DNA of 64,000 nucleotides from contig NZ_PYMA01000014.1 in the NCBI RefSeq assembly GCF_003026495.1, positions 90,891 to 154,890 of the forward strand, in the 5' to 3' direction. Shown here piece by piece: positions 31,742 through 41,834 of this stretch. Numbering within the stretch: the first letter of the stretch is position 1; each line of letters starts with the position of its first letter. Position numbers and translations under genes: made by a program. This DNA comes from Photobacterium sanctipauli. GTDB lineage: Bacteria; Pseudomonadota; Gammaproteobacteria; Enterobacterales; Vibrionaceae. The notes under the pieces were generated by a model. It was given only the letters and a program-made list of their open reading frames with translations, had not been told where the DNA came from and ran no database searches.

Positions 31742-32611
31742 CTAATGATGGTTTTTAACATATTCCATAAAGGCACGATCTGCGACGGACAAGTAACCGT
31801 TTTTGCGCCATGCAATGGCAATATTAAGGTAAACAGGTTGCTTAAATGGGATAGGGACAATCCCTGCTTCGTACTCGGTCACCATATCGAGTAGAGCGGC
31901 AATAGCAAAGTCGTTTCTCACTATTCGCAATATCATTGGCAGCAAGTTGGTTTCAAACGCGATTTGTGGTTGGTAGTTATATTCTTCGCAGATCCGGTCG
32001 ATATACTCGCGGTGAAAGTAGCCGGCTTTAAACATCACAAGCTCTTGCTTGAAAAAAGTATCGAAGTCTATGCTCTTTTCCTTCGCTAAAGGATTGTCTG
32101 GGCTAACGGCAGCGACCATCTGGGTGGTGATGAGCCGCTCAGTTGAGAGGCTTTCTGGTATTTCGCTACAGTGGATCACGCCCAAATCCAGCTCCTTGCT
32201 GATGAGCATCTGCCGTATAGTTTCGGTACCCGCCTCGACGATGGTCAGTTTTAAATCGGGGTACTGACTTTTAAATCCCATCAAAATCTCTGGCAGGTAG
32301 TAGGAGCCCAGCGAGCTCGGTACGCCAAGTTTTACCTCGCCGATAGTCAGCCCTTTTAGCTCTTCCATAGCGGTGGTCGCATCTTGGACATTTTGCAAGA
32401 TTAACTTGGCGTGATGTAGCAGCACTTCACCTTCGGGAGTGAGCACCACACGTCGATCGTTACGGTCAAACAGCGTGATCCCCAACTGTTCTTCAAATTT
32501 CTTAATCGCAATACTCAGTGCTGGCTGAGCAATGTGCAGCACTTGCGCGGCTTTGGTGAAATTGCCGCATTCGGCAAGCGTTTTGAAATAAGACAGTTGA
32601 CGGATATCCAT
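31742..32611 (-). CDS. LysR-family regulator (YnfL-like position)
   Basis: A 289-residue LTTR of the CynR/CatM type: HTH NFTKAAQVLHIAQPALSIAIK and an effector domain with GEVKLGVPSSLGSYYLP. It is divergent from an MFS exporter 100 bp away, the same arrangement as E. coli ynfL/ynfM. Regulation of that exporter is inferred. Confidence 0.88.
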   Translation of the reverse strand: MDIRQLSYFKTLAECGNFTKAAQVLHIAQPALSIAIKKFEEQLGITLFDRNDRRVVLTPEGEVLLHHAKLILQNVQDATTAMEELKGLTIGEVKLGVPSSLGSYYLPEILMGFKSQYPDLKLTIVEAGTETIRQMLISKELDLGVIHCSEIPESLSTERLITTQMVAAVSPDNPLAKEKSIDFDTFFKQELVMFKAGYFHREYIDRICEEYNYQPQIAFETNLLPMILRIVRNDFAIAALLDMVTEYEAGIVPIPFKQPVYLNIAIAWRKNGYLSVADRAFMEYVKNHH

Positions 32612-32613
32612 AA

Positions 32614-32632
32614 CTATATCTTTTATTTATAG
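32614..32632. promoter_or_regulatory. Interrupted palindrome, weak candidate LysR site
   Basis: CTATA, 9-nt spacer, TATAG within the 100-bp divergent LysR/MFS promoter region. Short arms in AT-rich DNA make chance occurrence quite possible. Confidence 0.3.
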
Positions 32633-32711
32633 AGTTAATAGTTTTAATATATTTTCACTATTGCCGCTAAATTGCTAGTTTTTCAGTAGGATAATTAACG
32701 AGCAATTGATC

Positions 32712-33911
32712 ATGATAGATATCAAAACCCCCGAATACCGACGTGCCAGTTTGGCCTTGTGTCTTGGTTCTTTTTTGATCTTTTGCAACCTATACCTATT
32801 CCAGCCCATGCTACCGCTGATGGCCGAGCAGTTTGCTGTTGCTGCAACCACCGTTAACTGGCTGGTTGCAGCGAGCACAATGGCGCTGGCCGTGATGCTT
32901 GTGCCGTGGGCTGTGTTGTCTGAGCGAATAGGGCGACGTGAAGTCATGCTAATTAGCTTAACGTTGCTACCTATCATCGGCTTTATGATGGTCTTCCTTG
33001 AATCGCTATGGGCACTAAGTATTGCTCGAGCCCTGATGGGGGCTTCACTCGCAGGCTTTGCTGCGGTAGCTGTGGCATATATGGCTGAAGAATTTACCCC
33101 TAAAGCACTCATGTTGACCGTCGGCGGTTATGTGAGTGCCAATTCGTTGGGCGGCATTGTTGGCCGTATTAGTGGTGGTTTTGTTGCCGACAACTTCGGT
33201 TGGCAGGCGGCTGTCATTATGATGGCTGTATTCAGTTTGGTTGTGGCATTAGTGGTGTACCGTTTATTACCAAAGCAGCAGCATTTTACGACGTCGAAGG
33301 GGCAATTGCGTAATCAGACCTACAGTGTTGTCCATCATTTACGTAATCGTACGCTGTGGTTTGCCATGATGATTGGGGGGGTAAACTTTGCGCTTTTCGT
33401 TAACTTGTATTCGGTAATGGGGTTTCGCTTGGTGGCCGAGCCTTACTCCGTACCCGTGAGTTGGGCGTCTATGATTTTCCTTTGTTACCTGAGTGGTACG
33501 GTAACGGCAAACCTGAGCGGTCGCTGGACCCAACGTTACAGCGCCGTATCTGGAATGGTATTGGGGACCACCATCAGTGGGGTGGGGATGTGGCTGGCAT
33601 TAATTGAGTCGATCCCCGCGATGTTGGCCAGCTTGCTGCTGATCAGTTCTGGTGCTTTCTTTACCCACTCATTGGCTTATGGCTGGGTGAGCCAGCGAGC
33701 AAAAACAGCCAAGGCAACGGCAACCGCGCTTTATCTGGTTCACTATTATGCGGGTGGTAGTTTGGGGGGCTTCTTCCTTATAGGTTGTTGGCAGTTTTAT
33801 GGTTGGATGGGAGTCGTAACTGGTGGAACGGTGCTGTATGCTCTGATTTACCTGCTGTGCTTCCGCTTGCAAAATTTGACGAAAGAAGAGCAGAGCCCAG
33901 TCGCTATCTAG
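32712..33911 (+). CDS. MFS exporter (YnfM-like)
   Basis: About 399 residues from ATG 32712 (an in-frame TTG lies two codons earlier). It has twelve TM segments, with the DHA1-type loop 2-3 motif as LSERIGRREVML and motif C-like sequence in the first half. It has the size and arrangement of E. coli YnfM-type sugar or drug exporters. Substrate unknown; probably controlled by the divergent LysR protein. Confidence 0.85.
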   Translation: MIDIKTPEYRRASLALCLGSFLIFCNLYLFQPMLPLMAEQFAVAATTVNWLVAASTMALAVMLVPWAVLSERIGRREVMLISLTLLPIIGFMMVFLESLWALSIARALMGASLAGFAAVAVAYMAEEFTPKALMLTVGGYVSANSLGGIVGRISGGFVADNFGWQAAVIMMAVFSLVVALVVYRLLPKQQHFTTSKGQLRNQTYSVVHHLRNRTLWFAMMIGGVNFALFVNLYSVMGFRLVAEPYSVPVSWASMIFLCYLSGTVTANLSGRWTQRYSAVSGMVLGTTISGVGMWLALIESIPAMLASLLLISSGAFFTHSLAYGWVSQRAKTAKATATALYLVHYYAGGSLGGFFLIGCWQFYGWMGVVTGGTVLYALIYLLCFRLQNLTKEEQSPVAI

Positions 33912-33942
33912 GGCAAACAGAATCTAGGGCAAACAGACCCTA
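33909..33942. repeat. Dispersed hairpin element, copy 2 (duplicated)
   Basis: TAGGGCAAACAGA occurs twice in direct repeat (from 33909 and from 33925). The second copy continues into GACCCTA, giving a variant of the element at 2439-2456. Confidence 0.6.
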
Positions 33943-33970
33943 ACCACTTGGCCGGATTAACATGGAATAC

Positions 33971-34001
33971 AACAAGGGCGTGCCTTAACACGCCCTTTGT
34001 T
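33971..34001. terminator. Terminator between convergent MFS and chemoreceptor genes
   Basis: Stem ACAAGGGCGTG / CACGCCCTTTGT (one bulged base), loop CCTTAA. Confidence 0.8.
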
Positions 34002-34004
34002 ACT

Positions 34005-35891
34005 TTAGAACTTAAATTGTCCCACAACCCGATCAAGCTCTTGCGCCATTTCTGTTACTTGCTTACTTGCCGTCGAGGATTGATCGACGGCGCTGGCGGT
34101 ACTGGTCGCCAGTTCTGCAATACGGATAATGTTCTTATCAATTTCGGCAGAAACAGCGGCTTGTTGCTCTGATGCAGAAGCAATTTGCAGGCTCTTGTCC
34201 GAGATACCAGTGATTGCTTCGGTAATTCGATTGACGGCCTCAGTGGCTTCTTGGGTTTGCTCTACGGTAGAAACGGCCAGCTGCTGGCTTTCTTCCATAA
34301 GGGCAACACTTTGGCTAACCCCGGCGTGAAGCCGCTCGATGGTTTGCTCTATTTCCTCGGTAGAGCTGTGTGTACGCTGGGCTAGCAGGCGCACTTCATC
34401 GGCTACGACTGCAAACCCGCGGCCATATTCCCCTGCGCGTGCCGCTTCAATCGCGGCATTTAATGCGAGCAGGTTGGTTTGGTCGGTAATGTCACGGATC
34501 ACCGAAATCACCTTGTTGATGCTGTTGCTCTCCGCCTCTAGAGCCTGAATTTGGTGTTGTGCCGATTGAATCTGGCTGGCGAGAGATTCAATGGCTGTGC
34601 CAGCCTGTTGGCTGATGGCCAGGCTTTGTTGTGCATTTTGCTTACCGTGCTCGGCAGAATCGGCGGCATCGGCGATATTACTGGCGATTTCGTTGCTGGT
34701 TGCCAGCAATTCGTTAATGGAAGTGGCGACATTGGCAGATTCTGATTGCTGCTGCTGGGCATTGGTCAAACTGTTGTTAGCCGAGGCGCTTGACTCGTCA
34801 GCACTTGTTGAGAGTTGCTTAGAGATTGAAGCGACATTTTGAATGATAGCTTGAAGCTTGTTGGCAAACTGGTCGAATGATTGGCTTAGTTTGGCAAATT
34901 CATCCTTACCGTTGTCATTCATGCGAACAGTTAAATCACCATCGCCGCTGGCAATGTCTTCCATTACTTGGTTAACACTTTTTAAGCGGCTCGAAATTCT
35001 ACGGCTTATCATGATCAGGGTTATCACCATGGTTAGGGTAACCAAGGTGCCAGCAACCATCAGCGCTAACTTCTCATTGTTCTGCTCATCATTAATGGTT
35101 TGAACGATAGTTGCTTCAAGGTTATTGATATTCTGCTCTACGTCCTGAACATTGCTGCGAAGCTGTCCGTATAGGCCTTCGTTATAATTCAGGCCGATTG
35201 TGGTATAGCCTTCTACCAACTCATCAAACATCATTTGATACATGATGATGCTGCGCCGCAGCGATTTCTGTTCTCGTACGGTTAACTCGCTATTACTTAT
35301 TGCTGAAATAAGGTTTTCGACATTATTTTCAAACACCCGAACATGGTCAGGGTTGTTGGTGATAAGAAAGTCTTTTTCGTTACGTCGTAGCGTCAGTAGC
35401 ATGCGATAAAGGAGTTCGTTGCCTGTGAGTAAAATCCCTTCTTCGGCATCATTGGCTGCACTGCGTATATTGCCTCGAAGCCCTTCTTGAGGGGTAAGGC
35501 CAATTAAAATCGTTTGGTCGGCAATAATGTTGAACTGGTTGGAATAAGCGTCTAACGCCTGTAATACGTCAGCAAATTGCGAATTATTTGAATCGTCATA
35601 TTGAGCGAGTAGGGCCTGAACATCTTTTAGCCGCTTGCTAAGGGCTATTTGCTGCTGGTTAAATTGCTCGATGTATTGAGGGTCTAACCGCGCGAGGAAA
35701 TCTTTTTCATGGCGACGAAGTGTGAGCAAATCTGTATTGCCGTTCGCCGTTTCTTGCGCCGCCTGTTGAAGCTGGTCAAGCTTTTTGAATGAAAAGGCTT
35801 CGAAGATACCAAAGCCAACCATGGTGGTGACAAGAAAAATACTCACCAAAAATAGTTGGGCTTTAATCGTATGAAGCGATGGTTTTCGCAT
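34005..35891 (-). CDS. Methyl-accepting chemotaxis protein with HBM sensor
   Basis: 628 residues: TM1 (about 12-30), a periplasmic helical bimodular (HBM) domain (about 35-285), TM2, HAMP and a cytoplasmic signalling domain with the hairpin tip TDQTNLLALNAAIEAARAG. The HBM mark is a duplicated RR(H/N)EKDFL motif (about residues 54 and 177). In McpS-type receptors the two HBM modules bind small organic acids. It lies downstream of glpABC but behind a strong terminator. Confidence 0.9.
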   Translation of the reverse strand: MRKPSLHTIKAQLFLVSIFLVTTMVGFGIFEAFSFKKLDQLQQAAQETANGNTDLLTLRRHEKDFLARLDPQYIEQFNQQQIALSKRLKDVQALLAQYDDSNNSQFADVLQALDAYSNQFNIIADQTILIGLTPQEGLRGNIRSAANDAEEGILLTGNELLYRMLLTLRRNEKDFLITNNPDHVRVFENNVENLISAISNSELTVREQKSLRRSIIMYQMMFDELVEGYTTIGLNYNEGLYGQLRSNVQDVEQNINNLEATIVQTINDEQNNEKLALMVAGTLVTLTMVITLIMISRRISSRLKSVNQVMEDIASGDGDLTVRMNDNGKDEFAKLSQSFDQFANKLQAIIQNVASISKQLSTSADESSASANNSLTNAQQQQSESANVATSINELLATSNEIASNIADAADSAEHGKQNAQQSLAISQQAGTAIESLASQIQSAQHQIQALEAESNSINKVISVIRDITDQTNLLALNAAIEAARAGEYGRGFAVVADEVRLLAQRTHSSTEEIEQTIERLHAGVSQSVALMEESQQLAVSTVEQTQEATEAVNRITEAITGISDKSLQIASASEQQAAVSAEIDKNIIRIAELATSTASAVDQSSTASKQVTEMAQELDRVVGQFKF

Positions 35892-36052
35892 CTGGCTCTC
35901 CTGTTTTTTGCTTTTTTAAGGCACGACAGGCTGATAAGGCTTTAGCCCATAATCGAGGGTGCACGTGTTGCAATTATGCGACAGTGTTCACATCTTTTTT
36001 TAACTATAGGATCAGAAAAGAGATATGCCCAAGTTAGTTGACAACCGAGACT

Positions 36053-36108
36053 AAAAAATCCCAGATCTAGCGTCAATATGCGGGGAACATACGCTAAAGC
36101 TGGGATTA
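36053..36108 (-). terminator. Terminator of glpABC
   Basis: Read on the minus strand: AATCCCAG..TAGCGT pairs with ACGCTA..CTGGGATT around a GC-containing loop, followed by a T-run. Long stem with small internal mismatches, 66 bp after the glpC stop. Confidence 0.8.
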
Positions 36109-36173
36109 AAGTTAATAGGTGTACTAGTTTGGCCAGATAATATCTGGTGGCGATAGAAAGTCAGTACCCGGTA

Positions 36174-37385
36174 TTAGCCAATCGCCATGGCCAATAACGA
36201 AACAGGGTGAATGGTTTCTAAGTCAGTGTTCTCTTCTATTTGCCACTTACAGGTTTCGCAGTCGGTAATGGCAAAATCAGCTTTAGAGCGGTTAATTTGC
36301 TTGAACAAGTTGCTACCAATCGACATGGACGTGTCGTAGTTTTCGGTCTTGAAGCCGTAGGTACCGGCTAGGCCACAGCACTGGCTATCAAGTACTTCCA
36401 CTTCAAGCCCTGGGATCATCTTCAAGAGTTCAATGGTGTAAAGGCTGCCGCCTGTGCGCTCTAGGTGACAAGGCGTGTGGTATACCACCTTCTTGTTGAT
36501 TGGCTTCATTTTCGGCATTTTGCCGTTCATGAACTGCTTCAATAAAAAGCGGGTCACGTACTCAATTTTATCAGCGACTTGGCGGTTATCGACTTTCAAT
36601 ACGCTTGGGTATTCTTCTTTCAGGGTGAAAGAGCAAGTAGATGATGTCGATACGATTTGAGAGTCATATTTCTCGATAGCTGAAGCAAAGTTTTTCACGT
36701 TCAGGTGTGCATTTTTCTTTGCCTTGTCAAAGAAGCCGTTGGCAATCAAAGGGACGCCACAGCATTTCTCTTTATCTAGCAATTGGACACCAATGCTCAT
36801 GGCATTCATGACTTTGACGAAGTCTTTGCCCAGTTGCGGGTGGTTATAGTTTACGTAGCAGCCGTGAAAGTAGTGCACTTGCTGAGGGTAGAGCGCCTGG
36901 CTGGTGCAGTTTTGCTTGTACCAGCGGCGGAAGGTGCCGTGGGAATACTTAGGCAAACTCTTATGATCATGCACACCGATTGTTTTGTGCATGATTTTTT
37001 TCACTGGCTTAAGCCCGGTAATTGAGTTCACGATTGGCGCAAACGGTGTGGCCGCCGAGCCCATGAGATCAGTGTGGCTCAACACATAGTCACGCACCGT
37101 CTTAATGTTCATTGGCAGCTTGGCGTGGTTATCGCGGGCCACCGCAATCATGTCGCCAATTTTCACACCTGACGGACAGGCGGTTTCACAGCGCTTACAG
37201 TTGGTGCACAGCTTTAGGGTTTCATCGTAAAACTCAGGACTTTTGATGCGAAGGCGTTCGCCATCAGGGCCGCATTGTTTTGGACCTGGGTACTGCGGGT
37301 TCGCTTTGGCTACCGGGCAGTAGACGGTGCAAACCGTACATTTGATGCACTGGTCGAAACTGGTGTCTTTTTGAAGAAGGCTCAT
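36174..37385 (-). CDS. glpC: Anaerobic glycerol-3-phosphate dehydrogenase, subunit C
   Basis: A 403-residue iron-sulfur subunit that anchors GlpAB to the membrane and passes electrons to menaquinone. Two 4Fe-4S motifs are intact: C13, C16, C19, C23 and C60, C63, C66, C70. Two CCG-type domains follow (KEKCCGVPL and LDSQCCGLAGT). Its start overlaps the glpB stop by 4 bp. Confidence 0.95.
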   Translation of the reverse strand: MSLLQKDTSFDQCIKCTVCTVYCPVAKANPQYPGPKQCGPDGERLRIKSPEFYDETLKLCTNCKRCETACPSGVKIGDMIAVARDNHAKLPMNIKTVRDYVLSHTDLMGSAATPFAPIVNSITGLKPVKKIMHKTIGVHDHKSLPKYSHGTFRRWYKQNCTSQALYPQQVHYFHGCYVNYNHPQLGKDFVKVMNAMSIGVQLLDKEKCCGVPLIANGFFDKAKKNAHLNVKNFASAIEKYDSQIVSTSSTCSFTLKEEYPSVLKVDNRQVADKIEYVTRFLLKQFMNGKMPKMKPINKKVVYHTPCHLERTGGSLYTIELLKMIPGLEVEVLDSQCCGLAGTYGFKTENYDTSMSIGSNLFKQINRSKADFAITDCETCKWQIEENTDLETIHPVSLLAMAIG

Positions 37386-38719
37386 GCTGTTGTCCTTTCT
37401 TGTTTTTGTTGTGAATCTGAAATCTGAACCGCTTGTGAGCGGGCAATCATTTGTTCGGCAACATAATGGCCGGTTGAGATGGCAACACCAGATCCAGAGC
37501 CTTCTTGTACCGGATCATAATGGGCGAGGATCGCACCTGCGCAATACAGGTTGCTGATGGTTTGGCCCTTGATTGACGGTTGGAAGTGCTCATTGCAACT
37601 CACCCCCATTTTCATGAACGGGTGGCTTTGCTTGGCAAAGAATTGGCTTTGGTACCAATGGTCACGGTGTGAATTTTCCGCCATGTCTAAACCAAAGACA
37701 GGCTCTTCGATGCTCTCGCGATGAGCAGCAAGCCCTTTGCTAAAGAAGCTGCCGTTTGCCATCAAGAAGTGATCTGCACTTAATGGGATGTCTTCATGAT
37801 TACGGGTGAAAATATGGGTGAGTTTATCCCCGTCAAATTGCCCACTGATAACTTCATCTCCCGCCAGAATAAGCCCGCCTAGCTTTTTAAAGTGGGACTT
37901 CATGGCTTCTTCAAGTCGGATACCGAGCAGTGAAGGCGGCATGGTTGGAATTTCGCAAATGCTAAATCCGGTCAGTCCTTCAAGTAGCTTGATGGTTGCT
38001 GCGCCATCGCCATTACCAAAAATGGCAGGCAGAATGACCAAGTCAGCCTTGCCGACTTGCTGGATCATGGACTTGGCAAAAGCGTGCAATTTTGTTTCGT
38101 CGCGTAACACGCGGGAAATATCAATTGAGCGGAATTCACATGGATTGCGCTGCATTTTTTCAAAATCTGGCAATTCAACCGCCGCGGTTTTAATGCTGAC
38201 GTTGGCAAATTGCGGCAGTTTGGCGAGGTTGTCAGCGGCCAGCTGCGGTTGGAAATCACGGAAACCGTCAACGGTCACAAGGGCGACGTTTGTCAAACCT
38301 TGGCTTAGATCATGCAATGGAAACTGGTGGACCGTTTGCTGCGATAGCCAAGTTGAGCGAAAAGTCCCCATTGGCGTTACGCGGTAGTGGTTTTTCTCAT
38401 CAGCTTGTTCGCTCAGGTAGACGCCACACTTTTCCATCATGTTCTGATACCAAGCGATGGCATCACGGCTAGCTGCTACACCTAGTTTGCTGTATGGGTG
38501 GTGTGGGCTTTGTTCCGCAAGGGTTGTAAATGCGTCAAAGGGAGCCGCAACGGCTTCGCCATTGGGTAGGCGACTAAGCACATCAACCGAACCGGATGAA
38601 AAGTGAAGGGCACTTTGACCTGCAGCCACCACAGCGGTTTTCAAACCGGCCTCTGCACAACGAATCGCGCAGCTTAGGCCTGCGACACCGCCTCCAATTA
38701 CGATGCTATCGAATTTCAT
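37382..38719 (-). CDS. glpB: Anaerobic glycerol-3-phosphate dehydrogenase, subunit B
   Basis: A 445-residue flavoprotein subunit. The N-terminal dinucleotide fold VIGGGVAGLSCAIRCAEAG and the late GSGSGVAISTGHYVA block are typical. GlpB links GlpA to GlpC in the complex. It overlaps glpA and glpC by 4 bp each, so all three subunits are translationally coupled. Confidence 0.95.
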   Translation of the reverse strand: MKFDSIVIGGGVAGLSCAIRCAEAGLKTAVVAAGQSALHFSSGSVDVLSRLPNGEAVAAPFDAFTTLAEQSPHHPYSKLGVAASRDAIAWYQNMMEKCGVYLSEQADEKNHYRVTPMGTFRSTWLSQQTVHQFPLHDLSQGLTNVALVTVDGFRDFQPQLAADNLAKLPQFANVSIKTAAVELPDFEKMQRNPCEFRSIDISRVLRDETKLHAFAKSMIQQVGKADLVILPAIFGNGDGAATIKLLEGLTGFSICEIPTMPPSLLGIRLEEAMKSHFKKLGGLILAGDEVISGQFDGDKLTHIFTRNHEDIPLSADHFLMANGSFFSKGLAAHRESIEEPVFGLDMAENSHRDHWYQSQFFAKQSHPFMKMGVSCNEHFQPSIKGQTISNLYCAGAILAHYDPVQEGSGSGVAISTGHYVAEQMIARSQAVQISDSQQKQERTTA

Positions 38720-40368
38720 TGTGTTACCTCTTCATCACTTTTCTTTACAGCTTGCTGTTGTTCGGGCAAGTCACTAACACCAAACAGTCCTTCATAAATC
38801 CAGTAAGTGAATTCGCCTTCGCGTAGTGCATCACCCCAGAACACAGGCTTGATGCCTTTCCAGCGCTCTTCTAGGAAATCTTCCAGCAAGTGGCTCGCTT
38901 CGGTACCGGAGGTTTTTCCGTATTCTGAGAACAGTCCGGCAGCACGGTATGAACAAAGCTCACCTTGGCATGGCCCCATCCCGATACGGGTGCGGCGGCG
39001 TAAATCAACCAGGTTGTGAACATCCAGATCCTTGATGGCGTATTCAACTTCGCCACAGGTCACCATTTCACATTCGCAAATTACCGCTTGGCTCTTTTTG
39101 TCGTTGCTTAGGAATTTCTCGGCGCGCTCACCGTGGCGGTAAAATGCCGATTGGTAAACAGGCTTGGCAAGGCTTGCTGTTGGCTGCTTTTTAGGCTTGG
39201 CTTGTTCGGAACCAGGCAGCGGTTTTTCGTGAGTAATACATGGTGCAGTGTTACCGAGTTTTTTCGCCACCAGATCCGTTGTCCATTCAGCCATCATGCG
39301 GTAGGTCATCAGCTTTCCGCCCGTAATGGTGACGAAGCCATCAAGCCCATCACGCTCGGCGTGGTCAAGTAGCACAATACCACGGCTGATATTACGGCCG
39401 CTGGTATCACCATCGACGGCAACAAGTGGGCGAACACCAGCATAAGCGCGCAACACGCGGGTATTGGCCATAATCGGTGCCAATTTGGTGCCTTCTTCTA
39501 GCAGAATATCGATTTCTTTACTGGTGACGTGCAGGTCATCAATACGATCGTAATCAATACGCTCAGAGGTGGTACCGATAAGCGAAATAGTATCGCCCGG
39601 TACAAGAATATCGGCATCGGACGGTTTGCGGCAGCGGTTGATCACTAAGTTGTTGATACGGTAATCAAGGATCAGTAGGGATCCTTTGGCAGGGAACATC
39701 TTGATGGAGAGATCGCCATACTCGCAGATCTGCTGTCCCCAAATCCCCGCAGCGTTAACCACTTGCTTGGCATGGATCTCGAAGTGTTCACCGGTTTTCA
39801 AATTCAAACATTTCACACCGCGCACGGTGGCACCATCACGAATAAGCCCGGTGACATGGGTATGATTGAATAGCTTTGCGCCGTGCTCGACGGCATCAAT
39901 AACGTTCGAGGCTGATAGTCGGAATGGGTCAAGCGTGCCATCAGGCACTTTTACTGCGCCAATGAGGTTCGGGTTACAGTTTGGCTCAAGACGTAGGGCA
40001 TCTTGAGGCGTGAGTTGTTCAACGTCGATATCCGCTTGCTGACAAGAAGTAATAAAGGATTTTTGGAAATCGAGGTCATCATCAGGCAAAGAGATAAACA
40101 GCCCTTGCGTATCTTCAACGCAGTGGCGAGCAATGTTTTTGAGAATGCGGTTTTCTTGAATGCACTCTTTGGCTGATTCCTGATCCGTCACTGCATATCG
40201 TGCTCCGGAATGAAGTAGGCCGTGGTTACGTCCAGTTGTGCCAGAGGCGAGGTCGTCTTTTTCAACCAGAATACAAGAGAGTCCACGCAATGCACAGTCA
40301 CGCATAATGCCAGTGCCTGTCGCGCCCCCGCCAATAATAACAACATCTGTTTCAAACCAACTATTCAT
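38716..40368 (-). CDS. glpA: Anaerobic glycerol-3-phosphate dehydrogenase, subunit A
   Basis: The 550-residue catalytic FAD subunit, which oxidises sn-glycerol-3-phosphate to dihydroxyacetone phosphate. It carries the FAD motif IIGGGATGTGIMRDCALRG at 11-29 and the C-terminal BFD-like Cys cluster (CECEMVTCGEVEY; GPCQGELC). First gene of glpABC. No glpT, glpQ or glpR gene lies beside it in this window. Confidence 0.96.
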   Translation of the reverse strand: MNSWFETDVVIIGGGATGTGIMRDCALRGLSCILVEKDDLASGTTGRNHGLLHSGARYAVTDQESAKECIQENRILKNIARHCVEDTQGLFISLPDDDLDFQKSFITSCQQADIDVEQLTPQDALRLEPNCNPNLIGAVKVPDGTLDPFRLSASNVIDAVEHGAKLFNHTHVTGLIRDGATVRGVKCLNLKTGEHFEIHAKQVVNAAGIWGQQICEYGDLSIKMFPAKGSLLILDYRINNLVINRCRKPSDADILVPGDTISLIGTTSERIDYDRIDDLHVTSKEIDILLEEGTKLAPIMANTRVLRAYAGVRPLVAVDGDTSGRNISRGIVLLDHAERDGLDGFVTITGGKLMTYRMMAEWTTDLVAKKLGNTAPCITHEKPLPGSEQAKPKKQPTASLAKPVYQSAFYRHGERAEKFLSNDKKSQAVICECEMVTCGEVEYAIKDLDVHNLVDLRRRTRIGMGPCQGELCSYRAAGLFSEYGKTSGTEASHLLEDFLEERWKGIKPVFWGDALREGEFTYWIYEGLFGVSDLPEQQQAVKKSDEEVTQ

Positions 40369-40487
40369 GTTCGTTTTCGCTTATTGTTTGGTCCATGAAT
40401 GAGGAAAGTGATTATTTCCTTCGTTTTTATGGGGATAAATATGCCACTTTTTTCAGGGATATTATTTGATCAAGCACACACAAATGA

Positions 40488-40509
40488 GCGAACGAACATT
40501 CGTTTGCGC
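40488..40509. promoter_or_regulatory. Palindrome upstream of glpA, possible GlpR site
   Basis: A near-palindrome centred on AACGAA-CA-TTCGTT, with 9 of 11 arm positions paired, about 120 bp before glpA. It contains ACGAACATT, the right half of the E. coli GlpR consensus, but the left half is missing at the normal spacing. Assignment to GlpR is tentative. Confidence 0.4.
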
Positions 40510-40661
40510 AAAATAATGAGTGTTTGGGTGAAATGTGCGCAGGAAAATGCCGTATGAACGGCAATTTAGCCTTGGAAATATATCGAAAGTGAAGATTATT
40601 CAGGTGGCGGTGGGGGAGTTCGAGTGTGTTTCGGGCACGAAAACGAAAAGAAAGTGGGTAT

Positions 40662-41834
40662 TTACCCCACTAATTGGCATTCGGCTCTGCTTGAGTATTT
40701 GTAACCGGCAGGGTGATAGCGACGGCAATCACGCCCTGCATCTTTACACTCATACAAGGCATTATCGGCTCTTTCCAGTAGCGATGAGAGTGTGTCACCG
40801 TCGGTAAAGCTTGAGATGCCTATGCTGGTTGTAATGCGGATTTTTGTATCATCTACCCCAATATCGAGCTGCAATTGACGGATTGATGCAAGCAGTTTGT
40901 CAGCCAGCTGCTCTGCTTGGGTGAAGTGGGTTTTGGGTAAAAACAAAATAAACTCTTCACCACCGAACCGGCCAAATAACTCATCACCTTTGGATTGGCT
41001 CTGGATAAACTGAGTGAACTCTTTGAGTACCTGATCCCCGGCACTGTGCCCCCAAGTATCGTTTATTCGCTTGAACTTATCGATATCGAACAGCATGACG
41101 GAAAAGGGCTGTTTGGTGTACTCACTGTGAAGCATGCACTTATTGGCCAGTTGCAACAGCATTCTGCGGTTATAGATACCGGTTAATGGGTCAAGCGTGG
41201 CTTGGCGATACAGTCTCATCAGCATGTATAGTTTGGATAGCTGCGACCAAATCACCATCATCGCCAAGATAGTTTGCAACCAGTAATCAGCGATGTTTTC
41301 TGGCGTGAGAAAGTAGGTGGCTTGAAAATCAGTAAATAACTGAACAAATGCAGTGATGGCCAGAAGCCCTAAACTCTCTTTTAAGGTCACTGGCAAAATG
41401 GTCAGCATTGCAACATGAATGATGGGCAGTAGGGTATAACCATAGAAGTAGCCGCTATATACGCTGGGAAACTCTAAAATCCAAATGGCATATAGATAGA
41501 AAAGGTTAGTCGCTGTGACTAATAACCCCATACAGATCTGTGCATGCTTTAATTTCGTAAGGCGATAGTTAACCTTGGCAAGCAAAAGTAGGGAGGTGCC
41601 AAGAAGTAAGCGGGCAATGACGATTGGTACGCTTTGGCTTTCAGGCAGAAAAAAGAGATCAAATGGTATCCAGATAAATACCAATAGGCCCCAAACAGCC
41701 GCCAGCATACTAATACGGTTACGAAGGTAGCCACTCCGTGTGTTTTGAAAACTCGATGAGTGAGCGTTCGCACTCCATAGATCAGGGATATAGAGCTTGA
41801 TCGTTTTTAATAGCTGGCTGGGCGTCTCTTGCAT
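40662..41834 (-). CDS. Membrane diguanylate cyclase
   Basis: 390 residues. About six TM segments (45-205) precede a GGDEF domain with active-site GGEEF at 291-295. The inhibitory I-site, normally RxxD just before it, reads SxxD (281-284), so product inhibition by cyclic-di-GMP is probably weak or absent. No EAL domain. The gene is monocistronic and divergent from the membrane protein at 42135. Confidence 0.88.
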   Translation of the reverse strand: MQETPSQLLKTIKLYIPDLWSANAHSSSFQNTRSGYLRNRISMLAAVWGLLVFIWIPFDLFFLPESQSVPIVIARLLLGTSLLLLAKVNYRLTKLKHAQICMGLLVTATNLFYLYAIWILEFPSVYSGYFYGYTLLPIIHVAMLTILPVTLKESLGLLAITAFVQLFTDFQATYFLTPENIADYWLQTILAMMVIWSQLSKLYMLMRLYRQATLDPLTGIYNRRMLLQLANKCMLHSEYTKQPFSVMLFDIDKFKRINDTWGHSAGDQVLKEFTQFIQSQSKGDELFGRFGGEEFILFLPKTHFTQAEQLADKLLASIRQLQLDIGVDDTKIRITTSIGISSFTDGDTLSSLLERADNALYECKDAGRDCRRYHPAGYKYSSRAECQLVG

